Notes: generated from the sequence alone by a model not told the origin. Shown: positions 45,280 through 54,311, numbered from the stretch's first letter. The stretch is DNA of 64,000 nt from Pseudomonadota bacterium (GCA_027620075.1 JAQCEY010000002.1:168358-232357), one strand, 5' to 3'. Numbers and translations: made by a program.

Positions 45280-45307
45280 AATATAATATTCTTTAAGCAA
45301 CAATAAG

Positions 45308-45508
45308 CTACGAGTCCATTTGTTGGCGTTTACGATCTAACTTACGTCGTCTACGATCGGACTCAGCACCTCTACGCTTTTTCTTCTCAGACTCTTTTTC
45401 ATAATGCCTGCGAAGTTTCATCTCGCGAAAGATGCCTTCACGTTGCATTTTCTTTTTAAGAGCTCGAAGAGCTTGCTCGATATTACCGTGTACAGAAACT
45501 TGAACCAA
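45308..45508 (-). CDS. rpsU: 30S ribosomal protein S21
   Basis: A 66-residue basic protein: V-Q-V-S-V-H-G-N, then the hallmark [13 protein letters not shown] and [12 protein letters not shown], ending in an Arg/Lys-rich tail. There is no ATG; TTG codons at 45514 and 45508 are possible. The one at 45508 gives the family start M-V-Q-V and lies 8 nt after a GGGGG. S21 joins the 30S platform near the anti-SD sequence. It is divergent from COQ9, a pairing frequent in alphaproteobacteria. Confidence 0.95.
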   Translation of the reverse strand: MVQVSVHGNIEQALRALKKKMQREGIFREMKLRRHYEKESEKKKRRGAESDRRRRKLDRKRQQMDS

Positions 45509-45669
45509 GTTCAATACCCCCTTTAAAGGATTAGTAGTTAAACAAATTCCCCCGACAAACGAGAGAAGTAACTTATTAAACTATAAAGCCAATAAGTCAA
45601 TACTTTATTGATTTATAATTTACACATTATATATTAAAATGAGCAAAAAATAAAGACATGGTATTTATT

Positions 45670-46281
45670 ATGCAGGAAAAACGTGAAAAAATCCTTAAAG
45701 AGGCATTAAAAATAGTCCCGTTTGAAGGCTGGACTAATAAAACCCTTATAGAAGCGACTATATCCGCAAATCTTGAAAAGCAATACGCCAAGATTGCCTT
45801 TCCAAGCGGCGTTGCCCAATTAGTAGAATATTACTTACGTGATTTGGACTGTAAAATGTTGGATAAGCTAAAAGGGCAGAAATTTGATAACCTTAAAGTC
45901 CGTGAAAAAATAGCCCTCGCCATAAAAACAAGGCTGGAAATTGCCGAACAAGAAAAATCGGCGATACGTAAAACGGTTTCTTATTTTGCAATACCTTGTA
46001 ATCATTTTCATTCAATGAAGTCTATATGGAAAACCGTTGACACAATTTGGTATGCAGTAGGTGATAAATCAGCCGATTTTAATTACTATACGAAAAGAAG
46101 CCTTCTGGCAGGCGTATATAGCAGCACATTGCTATATTGGCTAAATGATAAATCGGACAACCACGAAAATACATGGAAGTTTCTAAACAGGCGGATTGAA
46201 AATGTAATGATTATTAATAAGGCAAAAAGCTCATTTAGTAATTCATTTACAACATTAAACCGTAACAAAAAACACGCATAG
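45670..46281 (+). CDS. COQ9-family ubiquinone biosynthesis protein
   Basis: A 203-residue TetR-like helical protein of the COQ9 family, a lipid-binding accessory factor of ubiquinone synthesis (it presents intermediates to the COQ7 hydroxylase in eukaryotes). The hallmark start is K-E-A-L-K-I-V-P-F-E-G-W-T-N-K-T-L-I-E-A. The later W-x-x-x-D-T-I-W-Y motif and Y-T-K-R-S-L-L-A-G-V-Y-S-S-T are typical. An ATG 12 nt upstream (45658) is also possible; family alignment favours this one. Confidence 0.9.
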   Translation: MQEKREKILKEALKIVPFEGWTNKTLIEATISANLEKQYAKIAFPSGVAQLVEYYLRDLDCKMLDKLKGQKFDNLKVREKIALAIKTRLEIAEQEKSAIRKTVSYFAIPCNHFHSMKSIWKTVDTIWYAVGDKSADFNYYTKRSLLAGVYSSTLLYWLNDKSDNHENTWKFLNRRIENVMIINKAKSSFSNSFTTLNRNKKHA

Positions 46282-46323
46282 ATATACAATTAAACTTAAG
46301 CAAAGTAGTCATGGAGTAGTTCC

Positions 46324-46872
46324 CTATTGAACTCTTCTCATGGGCAGAAAAAAATCATACGCTGTTAGCACCAGTCTATTCTCGTCTTTTACAAGAAATT
46401 TCCAATGGCACCCTTTAGCCTCTATATAGGAATTTGCATATACCGTTCCCTTGCCCTTTTCATTTTGACTGTAGGAAACTTTAAAAGCACTCGCATTACA
46501 ACGCTCTTCTTCATTGTTTGATTCTTTGAATTTTATACGTATGGCATCACTTTTCACAGATAATATAAAAGAATCTGACATAATTTTTTCTGCATTTTTT
46601 TTATGGTATTCACGAGAAAAAGCATTTAAATCTACTTCCCATTCTCCATTTAGATAGTTTTCAGCCTGTTCTTCGGTTTTTATGTCGTATGTATCTGATG
46701 AAAGAATATATTCATCACATATTTCGCCAAACTTACCTCTCGGACAATCTGACAATTCATTTAACTTCGACATCTCATATTTATTATCTTGCAATAACTC
46801 AGATGCTAAAGCTATGCCATTAACATTTAACAGCATTAAAAACAAAATAATGTAATAATTAGCATTGAACAT
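46324..46872 (-). CDS. Secreted protein of unknown function
   Basis: A 182-residue protein with a signal peptide (I-I-L-F-L-M-L-L-N-V-N-G-I-A-L-A-S-E). The mature part contains four Cys (in D-C-P-R-G-K-F-G-E-I-C, E-R-C-N and G-C-H-W-K-F), likely two disulfides, and a lipocalin-like W-E-V-D-L-N-A-F segment. No family is recognised. It stands alone between COQ9 (convergent) and cobA. Confidence 0.65.
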   Translation of the reverse strand: MFNANYYIILFLMLLNVNGIALASELLQDNKYEMSKLNELSDCPRGKFGEICDEYILSSDTYDIKTEEQAENYLNGEWEVDLNAFSREYHKKNAEKIMSDSFILSVKSDAIRIKFKESNNEEERCNASAFKVSYSQNEKGKGTVYANSYIEAKGCHWKFLVKDENRLVLTAYDFFLPMRRVQ

Positions 46873-46939
46873 CTTTAAATAACCCTTTAATCGGAATATT
46901 TTAAATTATATATCATGAACTTAATTTTACAATCAAACA

Positions 46940-47686
46940 TTATTTGGCTGATAACCCGACAACCTTACCTACTATAACCAGTGTCGGCGGCTTTAAGTCC
47001 ATTTCGCAAGCGTCTTTATATATGTTTTCCAATGTTGAAAAACATGACCTTTGATTTTTAGTAGTTCCTTCCTGAATCGCTACCGCAGGGGTGTCTTTAT
47101 CTAATCCGTTCTTAATAAGATTATCGGTTATGCCGTCAAGGTTCGTAAGCCCCATATACAAAACCAAGGTGGTATCGGGACATGCTAGTCCTTTCCAGTC
47201 TAAATTGACCTCCTCACCTTTTTGTTTATGACCCGTAACAAACCTGACTCCCGTTGCAAGCCCCCTATGTGTAAGCGGAACGCCGCAATAGGCACTACAG
47301 CCGTCAGCCGCATTAACACCGGGAACAACTTCAAACGGAATATCGTGTTGAATCAGATACTCCACCTCCTCCCCTCCTCTGCCGAAGATAAAAGGGTCTC
47401 CGCCTTTCAATCTGACGACAATCTTGCCTTTCTTAGCCTCGGCAACCAGTGCGGAATTAATTTCGTCCTGCGTCATCACATGTTTTCTGCATGATTTTCC
47501 GGCATATATCCTTTCAACCGAATCAGGTATCAGGCTAAGGATTTCTTCGGATATAAGCCTGTCATAAATGACAATATCGGCAATTTCATTAATAAGACAA
47601 AATGCCTTAACGGTTAGCAGCCCTGCATCACCGGGACCTGCACCTACTATATAAACAAAAGGAGCGTCAGGTTTTGAGTATTTTAT
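46940..47686 (-). CDS. cobA: Uroporphyrinogen-III C-methyltransferase with a non-standard start
   Basis: A 248-residue SAM-dependent methyltransferase (SUMT) making precorrin-2 for siroheme or cobalamin. The N-terminus has Y-I-V-G-A-G-P-G-D-A-G-L-L-T; then Y-D-R-L-I-S, V-R-L-K-G-G-D-P-F-I-F-G-R-G-G-E-E and P-L-T-H-R-G follow. All motifs are intact, and the length is normal if translation starts near 47686. However, between the TAG at 47698 and a GTG at 47479 the frame has no ATG, GTG or TTG. ATA (47686-47684), 7 nt after AGGG, or ATT (47692) would be the initiator. A start at 47479 would remove the SAM-binding motif. Confidence 0.8.
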   Translation of the reverse strand: MKYSKPDAPFVYIVGAGPGDAGLLTVKAFCLINEIADIVIYDRLISEEILSLIPDSVERIYAGKSCRKHVMTQDEINSALVAEAKKGKIVVRLKGGDPFIFGRGGEEVEYLIQHDIPFEVVPGVNAADGCSAYCGVPLTHRGLATGVRFVTGHKQKGEEVNLDWKGLACPDTTLVLYMGLTNLDGITDNLIKNGLDKDTPAVAIQEGTTKNQRSCFSTLENIYKDACEMDLKPPTLVIVGKVVGLSAK

Positions 47687-47705
47687 AACAATTCCCTAAA
47701 AAATC

Positions 47706-48209
47706 TTAATTGCCTTCGCAACGTTTTTTCATACGATTATAGGCGGCGGTAAAGCCTGACAATGAGTACCTGTCGATAGAGTATGTACCTTTTATTGAAG
47801 TACCCCTAATATCCAGATGGCTCTTTTTTATCATTAATGCAATCAACTCTTTGTCCTGCTTTGAGTCTTTAGCCCATGCCAACTCGCCTTTAGTGAACAT
47901 TTCAAACTTATTGCCCTCTATATCAACCGCAACGTCGCTATTTAACTTATACTTATAACCTGAAGAGGCACTTACTTCAAAAACATCATCATTTAATCTG
48001 GTAACCAACAAGTAAGGATCTCCACGCTTAGTATAGTTGCCCGTTTTGCTTATAGGAAAGCTCGCCATATAGCAAGCAACCTTTCCTTGCAGATTTGTAG
48101 TATATACCGTCCAGTCCTTATACTCTTTGTCAACAACCTGAGCAAAAGCCACACCTGAATATGCTAATACGACAAAGCCGAATAACGGCGATAAAAAATT
48201 CTTTTTCAT
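47706..48209 (-). CDS. IalB-family (invasion-associated locus B) periplasmic protein
   Basis: A 167-residue protein with a signal peptide ending A-F-A. Family blocks are D-W-T-V-Y-T, A-C-Y-M-A-S-F-P, G-N-Y-T-K-R-G-D-P-Y-L-L-V-T, G-Y-K-Y-K-L, E-L-A-W-A and Y-S-L-S-G-F-T-A-A-Y. IalB-like proteins are widespread in alphaproteobacteria. The Bartonella member is linked to erythrocyte invasion, but most are of unknown function. It ends just before the cobA gene on the same strand. Confidence 0.9.
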   Translation of the reverse strand: MKKNFLSPLFGFVVLAYSGVAFAQVVDKEYKDWTVYTTNLQGKVACYMASFPISKTGNYTKRGDPYLLVTRLNDDVFEVSASSGYKYKLNSDVAVDIEGNKFEMFTKGELAWAKDSKQDKELIALMIKKSHLDIRGTSIKGTYSIDRYSLSGFTAAYNRMKKRCEGN

Positions 48210-48326
48210 GAGGTAAAAGCCCTTCCTTACTATTAATACATTTAACAGAAATTAACCCTAATTTAATATCATTATAGATAACGCTTTAGAAGCTCTAAAT
48301 CAAGTTGTTTATCGCAAAAATTATAA

Positions 48327-48884
48327 CTATTTCAAAGCAATTTTATAACCGGTCTTATCGGTAATTATTATATCATTACCGATATCTATCTTTTTCCTTA
48401 AGCGATATATATGGGTTTCAAGTGTATGCGTGTCTACATCACCCGAATAACCGAAAACCAGCTCAAGCAGTTTCTTTTTATCTATAATATCAGGATAAGC
48501 ATTAATCAATGAAACAAGTATCTTTGACTCGGTGTCGGTCAAATCTATCTTATCGCCGCCATTTATTAACTCATTACCTTTAAAATTAAATATAAAATCC
48601 TGAATTTTATATTTATAACCTAAAATTAAATTCTCAACAATAGCAAAAAGCGAATTTAATTTATAAGGAAGCTCAATATCCTTACCGACAAATATACAAT
48701 TCTCATTTTTATAGTCGCTTTCACCGATATCACTTGCAACAACGGTAATATCGTTAACAGGCTTATTTTGAAGATATTCCGCCAATGAGTCATATTTAAT
48801 GAAAAACAGCTCTGAGTTCAAACTGCTATAACCCGATAACAAGTCAAAAAAATCATCTTTTTTAGTAATTACGCTTACCTGCAC
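48327..48884 (-). CDS. OmpR-type winged-helix regulator with a degenerate receiver
   Basis: A 185-residue protein. The C-terminal half (about 95-185) is a PhoB/OmpR winged helix: L-T-D-T-E-S-K-I-L-V-S-L, K-K-K-L-L-E-L-V-F-G-Y, T-H-T-L-E-T-H-I-Y-R-L-R-K-K-I and D-K-T-G-Y-K-I. The first 90 residues have the size of a short receiver but lack a clear D-D pair, a phosphorylatable Asp in the usual place and the K-P loop, so signalling may be phosphorylation-independent. The start is GTG at 48884; no ATG is in frame. No kinase gene is adjacent. Confidence 0.8.
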   Translation of the reverse strand: MQVSVITKKDDFFDLLSGYSSLNSELFFIKYDSLAEYLQNKPVNDITVVASDIGESDYKNENCIFVGKDIELPYKLNSLFAIVENLILGYKYKIQDFIFNFKGNELINGGDKIDLTDTESKILVSLINAYPDIIDKKKLLELVFGYSGDVDTHTLETHIYRLRKKIDIGNDIIITDKTGYKIALK

Positions 48885-48930
48885 ACCATACCCGCTTGTA
48901 TCTTGCTCATTTTTAATATAAAAACCTAAA

Positions 48931-49127
48931 TATAATAAATTTTGGCATTGCTAACCAAAATAGTTAACACTCTTTAAGTTGCGTCATTCCTGTGAATTTA
49001 CGTATGTAAATTATAGGGGAATCTCAGGTAATTTGAACAAGATTACCCTATAATTTTGTTATACAAAATTCGGGTAATGACGTAAAACTATTTTGGTTAG
49101 CAACGCCAAAATTCAAATTTACTATAA
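48931..49127. repeat. Composite palindromic repeat with long terminal inverted arms
   Basis: Outer arms of 28 bp, 48938-48965 and 49086-49113, are inverse with one mismatch and share the core TTGCTAACCAAAATAGTT. Inside lie two inverted copies of the family block: GTCATTCC...GGGGAATCT (48983-49024) and AGATTACCC...GGGTAATGAC (49040-49081). Ends read TATAATAAATTTT and AAATTTACTATAA. The layout resembles a MITE. No gene was seen in it. It fills most of the space between the winged-helix regulator and ribA. Confidence 0.75.
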
Positions 49128-49151
49128 CCTGAATATTAACTTGGAAATTAT

Positions 49152-50216
49152 ATGCTACTTGATAAAAAATCAAAGATATTATTATCAATTGAACGGGCTA
49201 TAAACGAAATTAAGCTAGGACTTCCTGTAATTATAAAATCAGGAAATGAAGCAATATTAACAATTTCCCCTGAAACAGCTAATCGTAAACTACTGGAAAA
49301 AATCGCAAAACAGCACGAAGTAAAATTAACAATTACACAAAATAGATTGAATTTTATAAATAACAATAACAACGCAGCTTCAAATCAAACTATTGCTATT
49401 AGCCCACAAAATCTTTCGGATATTCCGCAAATTTGCGGACTTGAAGAAATATCACAAATTAACAGCACGGGCGGCAAGAAGGCTTCCGAAACTGAAAATG
49501 AGGCAATCGAGCTAAGCAGACTTGCCGAACTTATACCCTCAATGATAACATTTGATTATAATAACGAATATGACACGGAAAACATATCGGTAATAACAAA
49601 GGAAGAAATACACGAGTATAAACGCATAATATCTCTTGAGCTAAACGAAGCGTGTAGGACTAAGCTTACTTTAAGGCATGAAATACAAAGCGAGATTATA
49701 GCGTACAGGTCTAATATAGGTGGCAAGGAGCATTATGCGATAATGATAGGACAAATCTCTGACACCCCCATAATTAGGATACATTCATCTTGCTACACCG
49801 GTGATTTGCTTGATTCCCTAGCCTGTGACTGCCACGACCAGTTACATACCGCAATCGAGTTCATGAACAAAGAAGGCGGCGGCATTATATTATATATGCT
49901 ACAAGAAGGCAGGGGAATAGGTCTTATTAATAAATTACGTGCATATACCCTGAAAGAAAAAGGATTTGATACGGTAGATGCTAACGAAGCTCTTGGATTC
50001 AACGATGATGAACGCCTATTTGAACCTGCCGCTACTATCTTAAAGAAGTTAAATATAAACCAAGTACAACTTCTAACTAACAACCCAAAAAAAGCAAAGG
50101 GTCTGGAGGAGTGCGGAATTAAAGTAATCAAATGCGTTCCGCATATTATGGAAACCAACAAACATAATGAAAGTTATATCAAAACAAAATCTGAACGACT
50201 CGGACACAAAATTTAA
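49152..50216 (+). CDS. ribA: GTP cyclohydrolase II with degenerate N-terminal domain
   Basis: A 354-residue enzyme opening riboflavin synthesis from GTP. The catalytic part is about 155-354: zinc Cys pattern C-Y-T-G-D-L-L-D-S-L-A-C-D-C (C-x10-C-x-C), L-Q-E-G-R-G-I-G-L, and L-L-T-N-N-P-K-K. The first 150 residues occupy the place of the RibB domain seen in RibBA fusions but show none of its active-site motifs, a form common in alphaproteobacteria. RibB must then be encoded elsewhere. Confidence 0.93.
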   Translation: MLLDKKSKILLSIERAINEIKLGLPVIIKSGNEAILTISPETANRKLLEKIAKQHEVKLTITQNRLNFINNNNNAASNQTIAISPQNLSDIPQICGLEEISQINSTGGKKASETENEAIELSRLAELIPSMITFDYNNEYDTENISVITKEEIHEYKRIISLELNEACRTKLTLRHEIQSEIIAYRSNIGGKEHYAIMIGQISDTPIIRIHSSCYTGDLLDSLACDCHDQLHTAIEFMNKEGGGIILYMLQEGRGIGLINKLRAYTLKEKGFDTVDANEALGFNDDERLFEPAATILKKLNINQVQLLTNNPKKAKGLEECGIKVIKCVPHIMETNKHNESYIKTKSERLGHKI

Positions 50217-50296
50217 CAGAAATAAAAAGCGAAAACGCTATACATGCGTTAATGTCAGTTGTTTTTGTATGAGTTATCTTATTTTAGAATCCTAAT

Positions 50297-51010
50297 CTAA
50301 TATTGTTTTTTTAAAATTTCCTTCCTTTTTTCCTTTAATATTATCTCTTTAAATTGCCTGAATAGTATCAATTCAAGATGAGGATATACGTTGTTAACTA
50401 TCGTTTCCATTCCTGCCTGATTAGGGTGTATCCTGTCTGCCAATGTCAGGTCTGTATTTCCGGCGATATCTTTTAAAATGTTCGGGTATAATTCTATTTT
50501 GTATTTATCTGCAAGATATTCATACATACTTTGAAATTTATCCTGATATTGCGGGTGTGCCCCTTTTGGCAACTTTACCCCGGTTAATAGAATCTTCACA
50601 TTGTTTTGTTGTAGCATTTGTACGATACTTGCCAGATTGGCATAGGTTGTCTGAGGTTTTAGTTGTGAAAAAGCATCATTTGACCCCAGTGCCAATATAA
50701 CAATGTCAGGTTTAAAATCTAACACTATCTGCACTCTTTCAAGCGCAAGTTGCGTCGTTAGTCCCGTAAATGTTCCGTCAAGAACCTGTATATTGTCGTA
50801 CCCTTCAGACTTCAATTTACGTTCAAGTGATTTTTTGAAAGTGTATTCTGCATCTAGACCCAATCCTGAGACCAGACTGTCTCCGAAAACTATTACTTTT
50901 ACTAACTTCTGTTTATTTTTTGATTTAGTATCCGCATCACTTTTTTGGGAATATGCGACAGTTGTATCAAAAAAAAAGAAAAGAACAAAAAATATTACTA
51001 AATACTTCAT
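50297..51010 (-). CDS. Periplasmic GDSL-family esterase/lysophospholipase (TesA-like)
   Basis: A 237-residue SGNH hydrolase with a signal peptide ending T-V-A-Y-S. Block I is F-G-D-S-L-V-S-G-L-G-L (catalytic Ser), a Gly-bearing block II-like G-T-F-T-G-L-T-T, block III G-S-N-D-A-F, and the catalytic Asp/His pair in A-D-R-I-H-P-N. This matches arylesterase/TesA proteins. A Lys/Glu-rich C-terminal tail of about 20 residues is additional. Substrate is not predictable. Confidence 0.88.
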   Translation of the reverse strand: MKYLVIFFVLFFFFDTTVAYSQKSDADTKSKNKQKLVKVIVFGDSLVSGLGLDAEYTFKKSLERKLKSEGYDNIQVLDGTFTGLTTQLALERVQIVLDFKPDIVILALGSNDAFSQLKPQTTYANLASIVQMLQQNNVKILLTGVKLPKGAHPQYQDKFQSMYEYLADKYKIELYPNILKDIAGNTDLTLADRIHPNQAGMETIVNNVYPHLELILFRQFKEIILKEKRKEILKKQY

Positions 51011-51172
51011 TTAACTAATTTTATTTTTCTATAATCTAAAATATTATTCTATAACAAATTATAATCAAATTCAACTTACAATGAACGTTTCGTGTTATTT
51101 TCAATTGCAAAATTCATTTATGTAGTTTATCTACATGTACAAATATATAGAATACATAAAGGGTTTTAAGTT

Positions 51173-52096
51173 ATGCATCTTACAAATGAGGTTAAGCAGA
51201 TTTTAAGCGGTTATGAAAGTGATAACCCCGGAACAAAGACTAATTTATCCAGAATCTTAATGCACGGCAAGCTTGGCGGAACGGGGAAACTTGTTATACT
51301 TCCTGTCGATCAGGGATTTGAACATGGTCCTGCCAGAAGTTTTGCTCCTAATCCTGATGCATATGACCCTCACTATCATTATAAGCTGGCAATTGATGCA
51401 GGTTTAAGTGCATATGCCGCACCACTTGGAATGCTTGAGGCGGGAGCCGATACTTTTGCAGGTGCAATTCCTACCATTTTAAAGGCAAATAGCTGCAACT
51501 CGTTAGCACCGGGCATTAGAGATCAGGCTTTGACGGGAACTGTAAGAGATGCGTTAAGGTTGGGTTGTTCGGCTATCGGGTTTACGATATATCCGGGTTC
51601 GGATATGGCATTTAATATGATGGAAGAAATAAAAGATATGGCTTTAGAGGCTAAGGCTAATGGAATTGCCGTAGTTATATGGTCATATCCTCGTGGCGGT
51701 GAAATATCTAAAAAGGGTGAAACTGCCATAGATATAACTGCATATGCGGCACATATGGCAGCCTTGTTGGGTGCTCATATCATAAAAGTTAAGCCTCCTA
51801 CGGACTATCTGGAGCAAGAAGAGGCAAAAAAAACTTATAAAGATAATAACATTGCAATTTCTACCATGAAGGAGAGGATAGCACATATTAAAACCGCTTC
51901 TTTTAACGGACGCAGGATAGTTGTGTTTTCAGGTGGTGCTAGTAAGGATACTGACGGCTTGCTAAATGAGATACGTGAAATACGAGATGGCGGCGGTAAC
52001 GGCTCTATAATCGGTCGTAATACGTTCCAACGTCCTCGTGGGGAGGCAATAAACTTGTTGAACAGCATCATAGATATATACTTAGGTAAAAATTAA
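51173..52096 (+). CDS. fbaB: Class I fructose-bisphosphate aldolase (DhnA/FbaB type)
   Basis: A 307-residue TIM-barrel aldolase interconverting fructose 1,6-bisphosphate with the two triose phosphates. Family blocks are L-P-V-D-Q-G-F-E-H-G-P, W-S-Y-P-R-G-G, and I-I-K-V-K-P-P-T-D, which supplies the Schiff-base Lys. The phosphate-binding end has F-S-G-G-A-S-K-D and I-I-G-R-N-T-F-Q-R. This archaeal/E. coli FbaB-like class differs from the metal-dependent class II. sppA starts 1 nt after its stop. With ppdK nearby it suits gluconeogenesis. Confidence 0.93.
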   Translation: MHLTNEVKQILSGYESDNPGTKTNLSRILMHGKLGGTGKLVILPVDQGFEHGPARSFAPNPDAYDPHYHYKLAIDAGLSAYAAPLGMLEAGADTFAGAIPTILKANSCNSLAPGIRDQALTGTVRDALRLGCSAIGFTIYPGSDMAFNMMEEIKDMALEAKANGIAVVIWSYPRGGEISKKGETAIDITAYAAHMAALLGAHIIKVKPPTDYLEQEEAKKTYKDNNIAISTMKERIAHIKTASFNGRRIVVFSGGASKDTDGLLNEIREIRDGGGNGSIIGRNTFQRPRGEAINLLNSIIDIYLGKN

Positions 52097-52097
52097 T

Positions 52098-52946
52098 ATG
52101 CCGGCAAAAAAGCAAAATAAGCTCAAAAAGTTATTAGCAAATCTCAGAAAGCCGAAGCCTACGGTTGCCGTATTGCGTCTAAGCGGCGTAATAGGTACGG
52201 TAGGTATGGCTAAAAAAGGGCTTTCACTTGACGAGTTAAATGAAGAGATAGAAAAAGCATTTGAATTGTCGGGGCTTAAAGCCGTTGCTTTACAGATAAA
52301 TTCTCCCGGTGGCTCTCCCGTGCAATCTGAATTGATATATAAACGCATAAGAATGCTATCGGAAGAAAAGAAAATTCCGGTTTACTCATTTGTAGAGGAC
52401 GTGGCGGCATCGGGCGGCTATTGGCTTGCCTGTACAGGTGATGAGATATATGCGTCTGAAAGCTCGATAGTGGGCAGTATAGGAGTTATTTCGTCAGGTT
52501 TTGGCTTTGTAGAGGCTATTAAGAAGCTCGGTATTGAACGCAGGGTATATACGCAAGGTGAAAATAAGTCGATTTTAGACCCGTTCCAAAAGGAAAACCC
52601 TAATGATATTGAGATTTTGAACAATCTACAAAAAGACGTGCATGAATCATTCAAGAATCTGGTTCGCACCCGTCGTGAGGGGAAAATAAAGAAAACCAAC
52701 GAGAAAAAGCTGTTTAGCGGCGAGTTCTGGAACGGCGTAAAAGGAAAAGAGTTAGGGCTGATTGATGATATCGGCGATATGCACTCTGTTATAACTGAAA
52801 AATACGGCAAGAAAATTAAATTTGAGAAAATATCCAAGCCTCAAGGCTGGTTAAAGAAAAAATTGACGGGAGCGTCCCTGTCCGTAACTGACGGTATTAC
52901 AAGCTCTATCGCCGAGAAAATTATCTGGAACCGTTTCGGGCATTAG
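52098..52946 (+). CDS. sppA: Signal peptide peptidase SppA-type S49 peptidase
   Basis: A 282-residue short-form S49 serine peptidase. The catalytic Ser is S105 in V-A-A-S-G-G-Y-W-L-A, and the general-base Lys is K157 in Q-G-E-N-K-S-I-L-D-P-F. I-N-S-P-G-G-S-P-V and G-S-I-G-V-I-S-S-G are also conserved. No strong N-terminal membrane helix is visible, unlike many SppA proteins, so it may be cytoplasmic or peripherally bound. It probably degrades cleaved signal peptides. It directly follows the aldolase gene. Confidence 0.9.
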   Translation: MPAKKQNKLKKLLANLRKPKPTVAVLRLSGVIGTVGMAKKGLSLDELNEEIEKAFELSGLKAVALQINSPGGSPVQSELIYKRIRMLSEEKKIPVYSFVEDVAASGGYWLACTGDEIYASESSIVGSIGVISSGFGFVEAIKKLGIERRVYTQGENKSILDPFQKENPNDIEILNNLQKDVHESFKNLVRTRREGKIKKTNEKKLFSGEFWNGVKGKELGLIDDIGDMHSVITEKYGKKIKFEKISKPQGWLKKKLTGASLSVTDGITSSIAEKIIWNRFGH

Positions 52947-52999
52947 AATAACAGATACTATAACATTTATGCTTATTATAGCAACAATGCTAACTCTTT

Positions 53000-53020
53000 A
53001 CTTGAAAAACAAGTCTTTTT
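53000..53020 (+). terminator. Weak terminator-like hairpin between sppA and glyQ
   Basis: ACTTG and CAAGT pair around an A5 loop, followed by CTTTTTC. The stem is only 5 bp, so efficiency is doubtful. Confidence 0.35.
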
Positions 53021-53065
53021 CGGCTACATATCAAACCATAATTATGTATTTAAAGAGTTTTAAAA

Positions 53066-53935
53066 ATGAACGCTGCAAAAACTAAGGCTCCTCTGTCGTT
53101 TCAGGGAATGATAATGGCTTTACAACAATTCTGGACGGAACATGGTTGTATAATATTACAACCATACCACACCGAGGTTGGAGCAGGAACATTACACCCT
53201 GCAACGGTTTTAAGGGCTTTGGGTTCAGGTTCATGGAATGTTGCTTACGTACAGCCGTCAATCAGACCAAAAGACGGCAGATATGGTGAGAACCCTAATA
53301 GATTGCAGCATTACTATCAATATCAGGTGGTTTTGAAGCCCTCCCCTGAAAATTTACAGGAATTATACTTAAAAAGCCTGAGAGAAATCGGCATAGACAC
53401 TATGAAGCATGATATCCGTTTTGTTGAAGATGACTGGGAAAATCCGACGGTAGGAGCTTGGGGACTAGGCTGGGAAGTCTGGTGTGACGGCATGGAAATA
53501 TCACAGTTTACCTACATGCAGCAGGTTGGCGGAATTGACTGCTCCCCCATACCCGGTGAGTTAACTTACGGATTAGAGCGTATTGCCATGTATATTCAGG
53601 GCAAGGAAAGTGTTTATGATATATTATGGAATGATGAAGGTGTTTTATACGGCGATGTGTTTAAGCAAAATGAACGGGAGTTTTCAGCATATAACCTTGA
53701 ATATGCAGATGCCGAGATATTATTCAGGCATTTTGAGGATTATGAAAGGGAATGTTTGTCATTAGTTGCAAAAAATCTTCCCCTTCCCGCTTATGACTTC
53801 GCCTTAAAAGCCAGCCACCATCTTAATCTGCTTGACGCAAGGGGGGTTATAGGTGTAACAGAGCGTGCGGCTTATATAGGTCGTGTAAGGACTTTGGCAA
53901 AGGCATGTTGTGAAAAGTGGGTTGAAAACTGCTAG
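53066..53935 (+). CDS. glyQ: Glycyl-tRNA synthetase subunit alpha
   Basis: A 289-residue class II synthetase catalytic subunit. Family motifs include W[11 protein letters not shown], [37 protein letters not shown]-x-D-G-M-E-I and L-T-Y-G-L-E-R-I. It works as an alpha2beta2 tetramer with GlyS. Here the panD gene lies between it and glyS. Confidence 0.98.
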   Translation: MNAAKTKAPLSFQGMIMALQQFWTEHGCIILQPYHTEVGAGTLHPATVLRALGSGSWNVAYVQPSIRPKDGRYGENPNRLQHYYQYQVVLKPSPENLQELYLKSLREIGIDTMKHDIRFVEDDWENPTVGAWGLGWEVWCDGMEISQFTYMQQVGGIDCSPIPGELTYGLERIAMYIQGKESVYDILWNDEGVLYGDVFKQNEREFSAYNLEYADAEILFRHFEDYERECLSLVAKNLPLPAYDFALKASHHLNLLDARGVIGVTERAAYIGRVRTLAKACCEKWVENC

Positions 53936-53945
53936 GGTATAAAAA

Positions 53946-54311
53946 ATGATTACAATGTTAAAGGCAAAATTGCACCGAGGTAAGGTTACTGAGGCAGACC
54001 TTAATTATGAAGGGTCGATAACCGTTGACCGTGACCTTTTGGACGCTGCCGGAATATTAGTTTATGAGCAGGTTGACGTTCTGAATATCAATAACGGCAA
54101 CAGGTTTACTACCTATACGATTCCCGGTGAGAGGGGCAAAGGCGAAATATGTGTAAATGGGGCGGCTGCAAGGCTTGTCCAGAAAGATGATTTGGTGATA
54201 ATCTGTTCATATACGCATATGGAAGAGGCAAAAGCTCGTAATTTCGAGCCAAGAGTTATCTTGTTAGATGAAAATAATAGAGTGAAAAATAATGGCACAA
54301 TTGCTGCTTGA
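53946..54311 (+). CDS. panD: Aspartate 1-decarboxylase proenzyme PanD
   Basis: A 121-residue pyruvoyl enzyme making beta-alanine for pantothenate and CoA. It reads [19 protein letters not shown], aligning with E. coli PanD from the first residue. The self-cleavage site is Gly23-Ser24 in Y-E-G-S-I-T-V-D, and N-G-A-A-A-R is conserved. It starts 10 nt after glyQ and overlaps glyS by 20 nt, so all three are translationally coupled. Confidence 0.96.
   Translation: MITMLKAKLHRGKVTEADLNYEGSITVDRDLLDAAGILVYEQVDVLNINNGNRFTTYTIPGERGKGEICVNGAAARLVQKDDLVIICSYTHMEEAKARNFEPRVILLDENNRVKNNGTIAA

Noticed and set aside
46940-47479. Shorter cobA starting at GTG 47479
   Set aside because: It would remove the SAM-binding G-A-G-P-G-D region although that sequence is intact just upstream in the same frame.
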